From contig OU964918.1 of NCBI GenBank assembly GCA_918807975.1, positions 34,146,477 through 34,210,476 of the forward strand: a DNA stretch of 64,000 nt, in the 5' to 3' direction. Positions within the stretch are counted from its first letter, which is position 1. Every line of letters starts with the position of its first letter. The notes beneath the pieces were generated by a model. The model was not told where the DNA came from. It saw only the letters and a program-made list of their open reading frames with translations, and ran no database searches. The stretch is from Aplidium turbinatum. Lineage: Eukaryota > Chordata > Ascidiacea > Aplousobranchia > Polyclinidae. The translations under genes were made by a program, and so were the position numbers. This document shows positions 34,640-46,683 of this stretch, in pieces.

Positions 34640-35640
34640 GATAGAGAGCTTCACACTCAGAGTCCCAGCATGGTGTATAGTTGGTTCGATGGCCACGTGG
34701 TATTGTGGCCTTTGCCGCAGTTATTATGGCATTGCAGAAGTCCTAGTATGCCTCGTCTGCGTTGCATGTTTCAGTTGATGGTAACTTTGCAGCAGACTCA
34801 TTGGTCAGGAGGCTGTATTGATTCCAATCGGCTTTTTTGAAGTTTCATCGGGACAGGAGCCACAAGTTTTGTGGCGATGATGAGGTACGGCCGGTGTTGG
34901 GACCGCGGGAACTTCTCAAGCACACGTCTGTCTGGAAGAGAGCTGTCGACACTCGCGAAAGCCAAGTCAGGGTTTGTCCCTGTTCCCCAGCGGCCGGAGA
35001 GAAAGCTGGCTGGTTCCTTTGGATTGAATAGGGGGGCAAGATGGTTTGTAAAGGCCCAGTCAGCCAGCAATTCTCCGTCGCTGCTTATGTTGCTGTAGCC
35101 CCAGTCGATGTGCTGGCAGTTGAAATCGCCAGCGTAGCGACTGGGGAAGGGGAACGTTGGAAGGGATGGTGGCAACATTCGCGAGGGTGGGGGCTTGTAG
35201 ATGTTGACGATGTTGTAGTCTGAGATACAAATGCACACCCACTCAATCTCGGCATCAGTTGGAGATTAGTCGACAAATGTCAACTTCAGGCTCTCATGCA
35301 CAAACATGGCAATACCTTGCTTCCGACTTAAGGTAGACCCGGCTAGCGTGTAGTTGGAAATAGCTAGCCTATCTGCAGAGGTGCAGTGGATCTCTTGGAG
35401 GAGGATGACGAGTGCCTAGTTGGTATGGGCATTGGGCAAGCTGCTCCATAACTTTGATCTTGCTTGTTGTGTAGCCTTCCATGTTGAGCTGCAGAATGGT
35501 GGGGCGTCTGAACTTGTCCATTGCCCTTTGCAGCTGTGCCCTCCGGGTGGAGGCTCTTGGTTGACAAGTTTCGTTTGGCATCTGCTTGGGTACAGATGGT
35601 AGGCTACTCACAGGATGGGGCACGAGGAGCAAACGCTATA
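34640..35640 (-). mobile_element. LINE copy B, AP-endonuclease region
   Basis: Minus-strand frames give the start of the endonuclease (TILQLNMEGYTTSKIKVMEQ near 35450-35520). The main block is 34798-35238: SDYNIVNIYKPP, YAGDFNCQHIDWGYSN, TNPDLAFASV and RRVLEKFPRSQHRP, the last two being the NPDLAF and S-Q-H-x-P motifs around the catalytic His. The linker start CWDSECEALYR lies at 34640-34675. It is contiguous in protein order with 33541, so both halves may be one LINE interrupted by about 1.1 kb. A 5-bp TAGGCTA-type insertion is visible at 35600-35606 relative to copy A. Confidence 0.85.
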
Positions 35641-35825
35641 ACTCAAATTTAAACAAACAGTTATTTGCTGGAGGTGCGTCCATTCTCCTGAACATTTAGG
35701 CTACTTGATGTATCACGTTCCCTGTGGTGCAAATTGTTTCGAAGCTATTTATGTAGTTGTCTTTTCCTAATGTAATTTTACCTTCAAGAAGTTGAAATTC
35801 ATTGCATTTTTAGAAATAGTTTCAG

Positions 35826-35875
35826 ATTCCTGATGAGGGCTTAAGTTAAATCGAAAACGTTCGACCGTTAAAACT
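35826..35875 (+). mobile_element. Penelope-like tail motif with hammerhead-like core
   Basis: CCTGATGAG followed after 14-15 bases by CGAAAACGTTCG. These are the conserved words of the hammerhead ribozyme core (CTGATGAG and CGAAA), which are known from Penelope-like elements. The intervening bases form only a weak stem here. Compare 54171-54210. Confidence 0.5.
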
Positions 35876-36178
35876 ATTTGTAAATATGTAAAGTATATTG
35901 TTATAATGCTCAGCCCTGTTGTATTGTTGTGTCTTATTCATACCTAACCTGTAAGCAAAATGTATAAATGAGGATAATACAAAAACTTCTTTTTTTAGTG
36001 GCGGATTTGGGGGGGGGCTTGAGCCCCCTTAGCCCCATGCTGGGTGCGCTACAGACTGCAGGATGAAGAGCAGCTGTTTACATTTGATTCATGCCAGGTG
36101 GTAAGATTATTGGTAGCCTATCAACGAGCTCCTGCAGAGCGTGCTCTTTGTGACCATAGATCAATATAACCTGTTTAA

Positions 36179-39100
36179 CCCTTTATCCTGTGACGTATTT
36201 TGGCCAGTTGACTTGCGGACGGGGGGGTCGGTTCGACACTATCATTTTGAGCTCGTGTAACTCAAAAACTACGCAAGATAGATCAATCAAATTTTCACAT
36301 GGTGTAGATAATTTATCTGACAACATAACATCGAAACTCTTTTGCAATTTGTTCAACAGCGCAACTTGAAAAATCAGATAATTTGATGGTTGGTCATATT
36401 TTTTTATTTTACTTGAGAAATTGCTTCTTAATTAACTTATAATTGAGTGTGACGGATTAATTCTATTGTGTAGATTTTAATCTCTTACGCGGAGACGTCG
36501 TCCACGCTTCAATGAAATCGTAATTGGCGTCCGACTCGCGTTTGCTTGTTGTTTTGCCGGAGGCATTGCAAAAAAAATTTGCTTTGTTTCAACATTTGCA
36601 GAGAATGAGACATAATCACCGCAAAAAACTATTTCAAGTTCTTTTTGAGCCACATGTTTATAGTCTACACTTTTTCAAACGTACTGTCATTACTTGATAT
36701 TGGAACTAAATCAAGCAAATTTTTTTTCACATTCACACTGTCGAATTTGGTTATGTATGATCAAGAAACACTTTGCATTTCACAGCACATCTCAGGAAGC
36801 TATTTATTCGTTTTTAACATTATTTCAACGTCTAAAGAGGTTGAATCGATGTAAAAAGTGTCTGATTTGCTGTCTGGGTAGCGATTGAATACAGAAAAGT
36901 AAGGTAGCCTAATGGTGTCACGTGGTATTTGAACAATAACCTATCCAAAGGTAGTGACTTCCTTCGATAGGAGCTTGTTCCATTTTAGGCCATCATGCAC
37001 TCCAAAAACAAAGAGCGTCTAAAACTCCTGACTGATAAACTATGTCACGATGCATTCCAAAGTGATATGTTTCAATACTTACCAACAATGATCACTTTAT
37101 CACTTTGAATGAAACAATTTTGCAAACAGCTGTGACAAAATGTAGTGATAATAATCGTTTAGTCAAATCGTGTTGGTAGGTTATAGAAGAGGTCGTTTGC
37201 CAAATGGAACTCCCGTTTTGCGTAACAAACTCAAAGTCGTGACATAACGATACCAAAAATAGAAAAAAAATCTTTTTCAGGCCGAGTGCTATTGTCGTAA
37301 AAAAACAAAAAATCACTAAAGTGTTGACTTTTTCCTTGGGCAAAATTGAAGGTTGTTGATATTTTAAAAATGCACGTTTGTGTCAAAATGATTGAAGTGT
37401 TTTTTTTCATGTTGTTAACTAGATTTGCAAAATAACGTTTTCTACATTTTTTGTCTATTTTGTTGGACATGCATTTTGTGTCAAGTTATTTATTACGCAT
37501 TAGAAGATTTCTTTCTGTTCAAATTTTGAAATAGCATTTTAGATGCAGTTTGCGGTTGATGGCGTTACTGCAAAAGCCATCTTTTGTAATTGACACACAT
37601 CCAAAAACAAAAGACGCATAAGCTACTGCTGGCTGATAGACCACGACACAATACATCATAATGATGTTTTTCCGAACCGAAGACCCAGAAAACCAATTTC
37701 GTCGTATATTAGTTTAGACGTCTGCAGACGTTGAACCAATGACAAAAAGTGATTTGCTGATTTGAAACAAAGTGATTGCTGTTTCCAATGAGCAAACATT
37801 TTGATAAAAAGTAATCAAGTTTTGGCTACAGCTTTCTGGTCCATTTAGGCTACTCTGGTCAATCGACTCACGTTGCAAATAACTTGTTTTGTGTAAGGTC
37901 TTGCTTGTGAAAAAATCGAAGTAAAAACACAAAAATGAAGTAAGCTATATTTACAAAGTGTTATATTCTTGAATGAACCATAGTTTTTAAAAAAAATAGT
38001 TTGAACAGGTTTCATCTGATAAAAACTATAATTGATATCATCGCGAAGGATCAAATAGCTGCGAAAATCACTTCAAGCAATTCTTTGGGGTGATTTTCAT
38101 TATGCAAACCAAGGTGAACTTCAATACACATATTTTTATGCCAAACGATAAAAATCGTTCTTTCTTTTTTTCAAGGATAAGGAAAACGATCCGTATAAAA
38201 TATAATTCAATTCAACATATTTTCCTTATTTTGTCAGATATGCATTTTGTGTAACAATGCTTTAGAAAAATTGCTGAGTATGGTATAGCGTTTGAGATGC
38301 AGTCAGAGAATACAACTGTATGGTTGATGGCGTTATTACAAAAGCCAATCTTTTGTCACGGAAATGTATTCGAAAACAAAAAGGCACAAAAGCGCTGACT
38401 GATAGATTACGTTACGATACGTTACTAAAACGAGGCATTGATTTCATATTCTTTCAACCCAACAAACAACTTTGCTCCAAATGACACAAACGTCCAAATT
38501 TATGGAGAAAAAGATATAGGCCGACACCGTTTTGTGAAAATAAGTTTTTGTAGACCAACATTTGAATGAAAAGTTTGAAATTATTGAGTTGGTCCTAATA
38601 GTGTTTCTGCTGAGATATATCAAAACTTTTCAATCCTCGTATAAAAAAATAATTTTGTAATCTCTCAAGCAACTGCAAAATTACCATTTAGGTAAAGATT
38701 CAGTGATGATACAATATGCACAATGCTTGTCAAAGCACAATAATTTAGCTGCGTGTGTTTTTCCACAAAAGCCAAGCAGTTTAGATAGTCTGTGTCAAGT
38801 TCTTTTCAGTATCCTTCAATCTCTCGTTTTCATAAAACATTTTCACAACATCCATAAATATTCATGTGAATATAAGTGTACACTGTACAGGTACATGCAA
38901 AAGTTTATTGGCGGGTCAAGAACGCACTCCTTGCTTTCCGACAAGAAATCAAGAAACTTACCACATCAGTATGTTTGTTTTATAAACAGAGTTTTGTCAA
39001 GAACTTTCCTACTGCTTTTTGTTAGAAGTTATAGAAACAAAAATGTATTCGCCATAGAAAACAACGTAAAATTACATTTTTTTCAGCATAGCTTATCGGA

Positions 39101-39512
39101 TGCTCTCTGATAATTTCAAAGCAACTCAGATGTAATTAAAAGATTAATCAAAGCAACTCAAAACTCGAGTTTGCAAACAAAAGGCGGAATCATTACGGTT
39201 GAATGCTTTACAACAAAACCAAATCATGAGATATCTGCGTCGCAGTTCCACGCACGTCGGCGCTCAGTAATCCTATTAATCCGTATAATTTGAAAACAAA
39301 AGGGCTAGCTAAAATATCAGAGTATGTTATGAAAATCATGCCATATCTCTAAAACTATAGACAATAGCAACGTCATTTGAAGCGGAATAAATACTTGAAT
39401 AATTTTTAGGAAAAGTCAAGAAATTTCAAAGCTGTGGATCGCGTAGTTCTTTAATGATATTGCTTTGAAAAGTACCAAGTCCCAACCGACCCCCCCCTCA
39501 CAGGAAATAGGG
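36179..39512. mobile_element. piggyBac-like TTAA-flanked element, 3.3 kb
   Basis: Flanked by TTAA (36175-36178 and 39513-39516). Ends CCCTTTATCCTGTGA and (from the right) CCCTATTTCCTGTGA, followed inside both ends by a G run and TCGGTT. The interior contains imperfect direct repeats about 0.6-0.8 kb apart (blocks near 37010, 37610 and 38390 sharing CTGACTGATA-like and GATGGCGTTA-like words). A 135-codon frame (38703-39110) has no recognised domain. No transposase, so non-autonomous. Confidence 0.72.
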
Positions 39513-39565
39513 TTAAAGGTATGAACACTGATCCTCTAGACAAGTTCCATGCAACGCACTTCTCT

Positions 39566-40645
39566 GCAGTGGCGTAGCAGCCACTTGGCGGTTCTGGCTC
39601 TGCGCCAGGGGCGGCAAAATGAGGCTGCACAGTGCACACAGCACGAGAAATGAAGTAATGCAAAAATAAATAAAAAGTAAAACAAGAAAATGATTTACAA
39701 AGAGACAGCTAGTACACCTTAAAAAATTTAAGGATATAACAACAGCTAAAAAGCTCGAGTTGCTTCTTGCGTGATGTTGGGTAGCTATAGCCTGTACTTC
39801 GTCTGTTGTTCAATTTTTAGTAACATTTATTACGTCATAAATCTAGAGGAGATTCTCAAAGCTCAAAATAATAAAACCGTATTTACGTTCTATCATGAAT
39901 GATGATCGGCTATCAGCTCTATCGATTCTTTCTATAGAAAGAGATTACGTTCAAAAACTTGATTTTGAAGATATTATCGCTGATTTTGCTTCAGCGAAAG
40001 CTCGAAAAATTCAATTTTGAGGCGGCTATTGATCTATTATTTGCCTAATACATTTGTTGTCCATTTTTTGTCTTTTATTTTGTCGTTGAGTCTTCCACAT
40101 TTTTCTTTTATTTCATTAGAAAAACAAAGATATCCTTACTTAACGCCAACGGTTTGATTTCTAATATGCTTTGTATTTTGCATTTGGGTTGCAAACGCAG
40201 AAAGTTATGAGTCAAAATTTGTAAATTATAAAGTCAAAATTTCAAGATTTCAACTTCAGTGAAATTCAGCCAACATATATAGGAATGAGATGTAGGGGTG
40301 AAATGCTTTCTTTTTGTCCGATAGTCCAAATCTAAAATTGCAGATAAAATGTATTGTAAGAATTGGATAATCATCACGGTTCATTACTGCACATTGTATA
40401 TTCAGTGATTATTTGATATATACAAAAATATTACGAGATATAGCCTGCCACAGTACTAGCCTAGCGATTAGCCTGCCAGACAGCAGAGCAGACACGAACA
40501 GCGAGCAAACTAAGGTTGCCAAAAGTTTTTAAAATTTATAGCCCAACTGCTACTGAAAAGTAGCCCAGTCGTCGAAAGTGATGAAACAAGTCCAGAATAT
40601 AGTCAAAGCTTTTTTGTGAATATAAAAAAAACAAGAAAAAACGCC
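39566..40645 (+). mobile_element. hAT remnant with transposase C-terminus
   Basis: The left terminus CAGTGGCGTAGCAG at 39566 is of the CAGTGGCGTAGC hAT type. A candidate right end, CGCCACTG, is at 40638-40645, but the flanks do not match, so the right limit is uncertain. The transposase end lies at 39898-40020. Confidence 0.5.
39898..40020 (+). pseudogene. hAT/ZMYM-like transposase C-terminus
   Basis: Bases 39898-40020 read NDDRLSALSILSIERDYVQK, then LDFEDIIADFASAKARKIQF and a stop. This is the characteristic end of hAT transposases of the ZMYM/TTF-type group (L-x-x-LSIE followed by [DN]-F-A-x-x-K-A-R-K). It is only 40 codons, but the match is dense and ends naturally. Upstream frames show no further transposase. 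Confidence 0.82.
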
Positions 40646-42330
40646 ACTGCTAACATTTTTCCGCGACTTTGAAATAAAACTAGCCTAACTCCAGGGGAAA
40701 ACCGCAGAACTGGCAATCCTGGAGAAAACCTACAAACTCGACGCAATCACGCAAAGAAACTTTGCAAATGAGTTGACGTAAGAAAGCGATACGGCTTCTG
40801 ATTGGTCAGTTTTCGAGATAGGCACAAAATAGGGAACCTTTTGTAAATATGCGTCCCGGTTAGCAAAATGTCCCGGAATTTTACTTTAGTGAAATTTTCA
40901 AAATTAACTCCAACTTGATGCAAAATTACGAAATAATTCCGTCCCAAAAGGCATAACTTTGCTTTAACTCGAGGCTTATTTTAATATCTTAATTTTTTTA
41001 GCTTATTAGGTTGAGTAAAATATCGCGCATAGCTTGAGAAATCCTTTAGTTAGGGAATAATGAGTGACGTTTATTGCGTCATTATTCTATTGACTTCAAT
41101 GAAACGATGAAGCCAATGGTTTCTGAATGCATCCCCCTATAAATGTTTGATTTGTGAGTTAGTGTTATTTCTTTGTTCTCGGTGTTTGTTCTTTCTTTTT
41201 TTCTTATGAATGTCTGATTTGTGACTTAGTGTTGCTTAAATTAACATGTATTTTCCTTTAAATAAAGTAATAACATTTTTTATTCAATCTAAGTAGAATA
41301 CTTTATGATGCAATATTAAAACGTATAAATATAAATATGGAATAAAAATTTGCCAAGCTCAGGCCTTCGGCCTTTCGTCCAGTTATTTCATTCATAGTTT
41401 TGAGTTTGTCCCAGATTATGCCCAAGAAATTATGGTAAGTCTAAATCTGCCTAACCTGAAAACTTCTGCAAACGCGTTAGTAGACCTATATAGGCTATAT
41501 GAAAATATTGGCATTGCAAATAATTTTTCAGTGAGATTTTGTACTGTAAATCTGTCTGATGTGTGCCCTTTCACCTTCTTTTACAGTAGCCATTGATTCT
41601 TAAATTTTTTCGTACTATTTAGAAGTTAAAACAGTGTTCGCGTGCCACTTAAGATATAAGAATACATATTAAGTACCTATAAATACTGAAACTTACACAA
41701 TACATAATAAAGCCTAGTAAGTTTTTCATCTGGTTTAATTTATTAAAAAACAGAAACGGTTGAACTAGTTTTAATTTTAGACCAACATGCTGCACAAGAA
41801 GTCTGGCCAAAATATAACAAATTGTAACAGTAGGCAAAACAATTTTATTATTAAAGAATTAATAAGTTAGGCTATGTCTTTTTTGTGTTTTATTCCAAAC
41901 TTCTTTGCCAACAACTGGCAAGCACATGAACCAACCAACTAAAGAATATTAGAGAAAACTCATCACTAAACAACAACAAAATCTATCCATTGAAACACTA
42001 CTTGACAATAAATGAATGTTAAACCCAAAATTTTTACACCTGCCACAATTTCACGCCAAATTCATGTCATTGCAGACAACCAAAACAATCCAATTTCCAG
42101 TTTGCCATAAAAACTTTAAATGTAGCGGTTGCTGGGCGATTTGTCTACATATTGATGTACCATTTGTGATATTTTAACGCAATTTCTTGTTCGAAGCCAA
42201 AGAATTTCTGCCAGACCCCAATAACATCCCCAACCAATCGAAACATTTTATAAAAGGTTACGGTCCAATTGTGACTTTTCTAGCCACTCAGCCGGAGAAT
42301 TTATTTTTTGTTTTTAACTTTAGAGTAATA
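40646..42330. other. Gene-free stretch
   Basis: AT-rich with no supported gene. TAGCCCA/GTAGCCC repeats lie near 40540-40570, and a GTCCCGG pair near 40855-40875 resembles the block at 32275. Confidence 0.4.
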
Positions 42331-42334
42331 AAAC

Positions 42335-42460
42335 GTAAAAACCTTAGCGGGTTTAACATACTTTATTACACACAAAAACATAACATAATTAAAATAAACT
42401 CAACGTTTTCGACACGTACGTGTGTCCACATAAGAATTAAATCTGCAATATACATTAAAT
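42335..42460 (-). mobile_element. Penelope-like tail motif, minus strand
   Basis: On the minus strand: TTATGTGGACAC, a short loop, GTGTCGAAAACGTTGAG, then TTTGTGTGTAATAAAG and ATGTTAAACCCG. The block order matches 3560-3720 and 54171-54290. GACAC and GTGTC form a perfect 5-bp stem before GAAA. Confidence 0.55.
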
Positions 42461-42762
42461 GAAAAATCGTAAGATAAATTTGACTTTGCACTGTAACTGT
42501 AACGACACTCTGGACTGAAAAGCACAAACTGAACAAATGATACGAGAATGATTACGAGTAAATTATGCAGTGTGAAACAGATCACATGAGGTGTAGACTA
42601 CAGGCGTTGGAGTTTTTAACTTTATTTGGTAATTACAGAAGAATTGGTTAACTTGTGTCTTTGTAAAGGAAACAAGCTTCAAGATCAAGCGGCGATGGTT
42701 CGACTCTTGGGCTGGGGTGTGCACTCGAGCAACGCATTCTAAGGACTGCTCTCCATTTAGCG

Positions 42763-44361
42763 TAGGCCTACCATATTTTCATCACCCAAAAAGAGGACAT
42801 CTTTAGTAAACAAGTGAAATGCCAGTGGCTTTTTACGTTTAAACAATTTTTACATCTTCTTAGATGATTATAGGCCTATAGCCTATGCCCTATATGTAGC
42901 AAACGTGACAAATAAAAACCATAACATATTTATTTGTCAGATTTAGTCAATGAACATTTTGCTGTTCATTCGATTTTCTCCACAGAAAACATACGTTTTA
43001 CATTTGCATTTCGAGCCATAGCTTATTGCAGATGAAGAATTGTTTGATTTTTAACAATTCATTAAAAAATCTATCGTTCTGCAATAAGTTATTTGAACTA
43101 TTTTGTCTATTTTCCAATGTGCCATCATTTAAACAAAGCTAATGCAAACTAGCTATCAGGTTTAAGACGCCTTTGCGCTAGCTTTGATATAGATCGAATA
43201 CAGTAGTTTAACATCATCAATGCCAACATTTTCCCTGACAGATACTTCCACACACCGCTGAAAAGAGTTATCCTATTCTTTGGTGTAAGACAGCATAAGC
43301 AATAAGCATCCAATCAAAGGATGTAAACTCGAAAAATGAAATTAGTGGTCTATTCATCCCAATAGGCAACACAAGAGTCGAACAATAAAAATAAATCTGA
43401 CATGGTCATCGAGCAACACTGTTTTCGTTTGCCACAGAAGTAAATGTATCCACCATGTCCATATCCACAGCAAGCAATGTATTGTCAACCTCAGTCAATA
43501 AACACTCTTCTTAAACAAGGATAGCCTACTTCTGCCACAGCTCACAGAAAACATACTTTTCCTTTTTGGTATCATTGCTTAGCCTTATTTAGCTTTCGCC
43601 AAGGTTACATAAAAATAAAACCTTGTTAACCCTTTGAAGGTTGGGGGGGGGGGGGGCTGTCAATTCAACTGTTTTGTATCAACAGTTGTATCTCTAAAAC
43701 CACTGAGGCTGCGACTACGAGATTTCTTGACTTTTCCTAACTTTTATTCACCTCTATTGAGCTGAAATTTTGAGCGAATAAAGGTTATAAATTGAGAGAT
43801 ATAAGGCATTTTTCAGCACATCCTCTGAAATATTTCATATTCTATTGTTCAAAATTTTCCCACCAGCTGGATGAAAGCAATTAATTTGGCCCATGTCTCG
43901 TTAATCAAATGATTTAAATTGAGATTATGTAAAAAAAATGTAATCACAACATTGCAATGCATGTTTTTCATTACTCTATCAAAAAATACCAAATAATTCA
44001 AACGTCATAAGTCACATCAACATTTCAACGTATATAAGCAGTTCTAAAATTTACATAGTTTTAATTTTCGGATATGCTCTGCGTGAATAGTTTTACAAAA
44101 TGAATCCCAAATTTTGAAACCGTGCCTTAAAAAATAACAAAGATATCACTCCTAAAGCATAAGAAGAATCGACAGCCCCCCTCCCCCCCCCAAACTGAGC
44201 AAGACTCCAGGAGCCCAACCGCCTAAGGGTTAAAAATGATAGTAGGCTACAGTAATGCAAAAAAGAGGACATTTGAGCATTTGAAGTGTCCTCGGAGGAC
44301 AATTCATTTTTTATGAAAAAAGAGGACAAATCCTCCTAAAAGAGGACATATGATAGCCCTA
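42763..44361. mobile_element. hAT transposon, 1.6 kb, non-coding
   Basis: Flanked by identical ATTTAGCG (42755-42762 and 44362-44369). Ends TAGGCCTACCATAT and (from the right) TAGGGCTATCATAT. AGAGGACA words repeat near both ends (42795, 44265-44345). A piggyBac-like MITE (43630-44229) is nested near the right end. No transposase motif seen. Confidence 0.87.
43630..44229. mobile_element. piggyBac-like MITE copy 2, 600 bp
   Basis: Flanked by TTAA on both sides (43626-43629 and 44230-44233). Starts CCCTTTGAAGGTTGGG with a G run and ends CCCAACCGCCTAAGGG. Aligns with copies at 7074-7681 and 11196-11570. It is the best preserved copy of the three. Confidence 0.88.
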
Positions 44362-44845
44362 ATTTAGCGGCACCTAGTGAATCAAATAATTCCCCGGCAA
44401 CAACATTTCAAACATCGGAAATTTCACTTTGCCAATCTCGGTAACTGGCTCTGCTTCAAAAGCCTCCACAAATATGCAAAACTACCAGGAATAACCTCTC
44501 AAGGCTTTTCCAGTAGCCTACGAAGATAATGATTCAAAGCCAAACCAACTAAAAAAAGAGTAGCCTAAGGAATCGAACGCACGTCATCGAAATGCCTTTC
44601 CAGCCATAATCATAACCCCTAAGCCAAGCAGCTGACGTAAAATCTAACACTTTATTTGCCTTGTGCCATCTGCTTTTTGCGCTTTTTTACGTCAAGGAAA
44701 ACGTAGCTAATGATTGATTCAAGGTTTCAGTGGATTTGGCAGAATTTTGTCATGTTAAAGTGGATACCTTTCTTCTTTCACCTTCTCCTTAACCACAAAG
44801 AAAAGCCACTTTCATTACTTCTAAACTCGATATTTTTCCCTTGAG

Positions 44846-44912
44846 GTGCAGTGGTGTATGGCATCTGTCTGTGATCCAGATTACAAAGGACATCAGTTCG
44901 ACACCGCTCGGA
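44846..44912 (+). repeat. tRNA-derived SINE head
   Basis: GTGCAGTGGTGTATGGCA is A-box-like, and about 35 bases on, ATCAGTTCGACACC fits the B box (GTTCGANNC). The intervening CTGTCTGTGATCCAGA could form an anticodon-arm-like stem. There is no proper acceptor stem, so this is a SINE head rather than a tRNA gene. It lies 125 bp before the hAT at 45037. Confidence 0.55.
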
Positions 44913-46683
44913 ACCTTTGAACAAATTTGATTAGGACCCAGTCGGGCAGCCCAGTTAAGACCCAATATATTGCCTGTGCTGTTTGGTACCCACAGAGGCC
45001 CCAGCAGTTAGCATTGATGGCTGGGTTGATTGCAGCTAGAGATGTAAATGCAAAAAAAAACGAACCGTTTTTTATTTAAAAAAAACGTGTTTTTCTTCAA
45101 AAAAACTTGGACCAAAAAAAACACTCGTTTTTTTTTTTTTTTTTTTTGGAAAAGTTGCAAATTTTTTACAATTTGCAGCTTAGTTTCATTATAGTGCTCT
45201 TGAAAAACATTAAACTAGTAAAAATGTTTTTATGGTTGTGCTGAAATTCCTAAGTGTTTGTGCTTGGCAGCAGCATATGTTTTGTGCTTAGTCCTACGTT
45301 GTTTCGCTTTCTTCTTCATTCTCAGACATGTTTGTGGCAGGAGACCTGACAAACCTTGAATTAATGCAATTTGACACATGACATAATGTAGATGAGTTAA
45401 TCCAAGGCCATCTTTGGTTAATCTCTTTTTCCTTTTATGGAAGTTTTCCTACGATGTTAGTATACCGGGACTGATTATTTTTGTACACACTCAATGGGTT
45501 GACGAAATTTTGGCAAAAACAAGACGGCAGTATTCAGAACACACATTACGGTACCTTGTTTGTGGTAATTTACTAATGCAAGCTATTGACAATAGCTTGT
45601 TTAAACATGTTTTTTAACTGATAGCTTAAAAATGATGTATATGCTTTATAAATGTTGAAACAGAAGTATTCTTTTCGTGTGTTGTAACTTGTAACGTCTT
45701 AGACTTAGACACTTTGTTATTGATGCTTCTTGCAGATCATTTGTGACATAATGCAAGAGATCTTATCACTGATATTTTTAGCTGTCAAAAGTAAATGCCT
45801 TTGTCAGAAAAGGTTTAGGTTAATGTTCCTTTTAAATGCCCACCACCCATGTTGACTATTGCTAGTAGTAGTAACCATAGCCGTACGAGCCAGGGGGACA
45901 GCCGCCCCCTCTGTTGTTTCAAAACGTCGCGAATTCGGGCAAAACTTTGCAATTATTCGGGCAAGAATTGCTATATGAAAAGCTACAAAATTGCATGAAT
46001 TAAGAAAAACTATAAATTAATATCTTTTACCTATCAAACTAAGTACAGCCTCTTATTTGCACAGAAATGTGCCGCAAAATTTTCATTTGGCACACCCGTA
46101 TTGATGTATTGTATTGCATGGTGATCAAACTGTAGTACGAAATGCATTTAACCAACTGCATCATGCCAATTTGGGCAGCCACCAAAATATGTCTCTAATC
46201 TAATACTTTTGTGAAACTGCCCAAATCAAAACGCAAAATTTGCTATATAGCTAATTTCATTAATTTTCACAAATGCATCATGTTGATTTGGGCAGCTGAA
46301 AACATGAAATTATTTGATGAAACTGATTAGTCTATTTATGCAAAGTTCTGCCAGAATTACCGTGAGGCAGTTTCCCCAAAATGAACAAATTCATTAATTT
46401 TTCCCATTTGCATAACTGTATCATTTAGATTTGGGCAACAAAAACATATGAAATTATCTGATCATAGTCTATTTATAAAACTGCCCAAATTGGCATGATG
46501 CAGTTGCCTCGCATCAAAATTTTCAAAGTCTTTAATGTTTTTCATAATATCCATACATGCATCATCTTGATTCTGGGCAACTACAAAATATGAATTTATA
46601 TAAATCTGGTGAATACTTTTATAAAACAATTCGGGTGGAGAGGTTACAGTACTTTTTCAACCATAAACAGACATAGCTATAAG

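Larger units (their letters stand above)
33914..36056. mobile_element. Possible hAT-like element enclosing retroelement pieces
   Basis: The left terminus CAGTAGCGCACCCAG is matched in reverse by CTGGGTGCGCTAC near 36040-36052. Flanks AGCAGGAT (33906-33913) and TGCAGGAT (36057-36064) differ at one base. The right end carries a few extra bases beyond the inverted repeat, so the boundary is tentative. The interval would hold a Penelope-like remnant and the endonuclease half of LINE B. Confidence 0.45.

Noticed and set aside
38703-39110. 135-codon plus-strand ORF as a host gene
   Set aside because: No domain, signal or splice context. It lies inside a TTAA-flanked repeat and has biased AT-rich composition.
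42187-42462. 91-codon plus-strand frame beside a Penelope-like tail
   Set aside because: No similarity to RT or GIY-YIG motifs could be recognised, and it runs through the antisense of the tail.
45120-45150. Long T and A runs as retroposon poly(A) tails
   Set aside because: They occur at matching subterminal positions in both hAT A copies and belong to that element.
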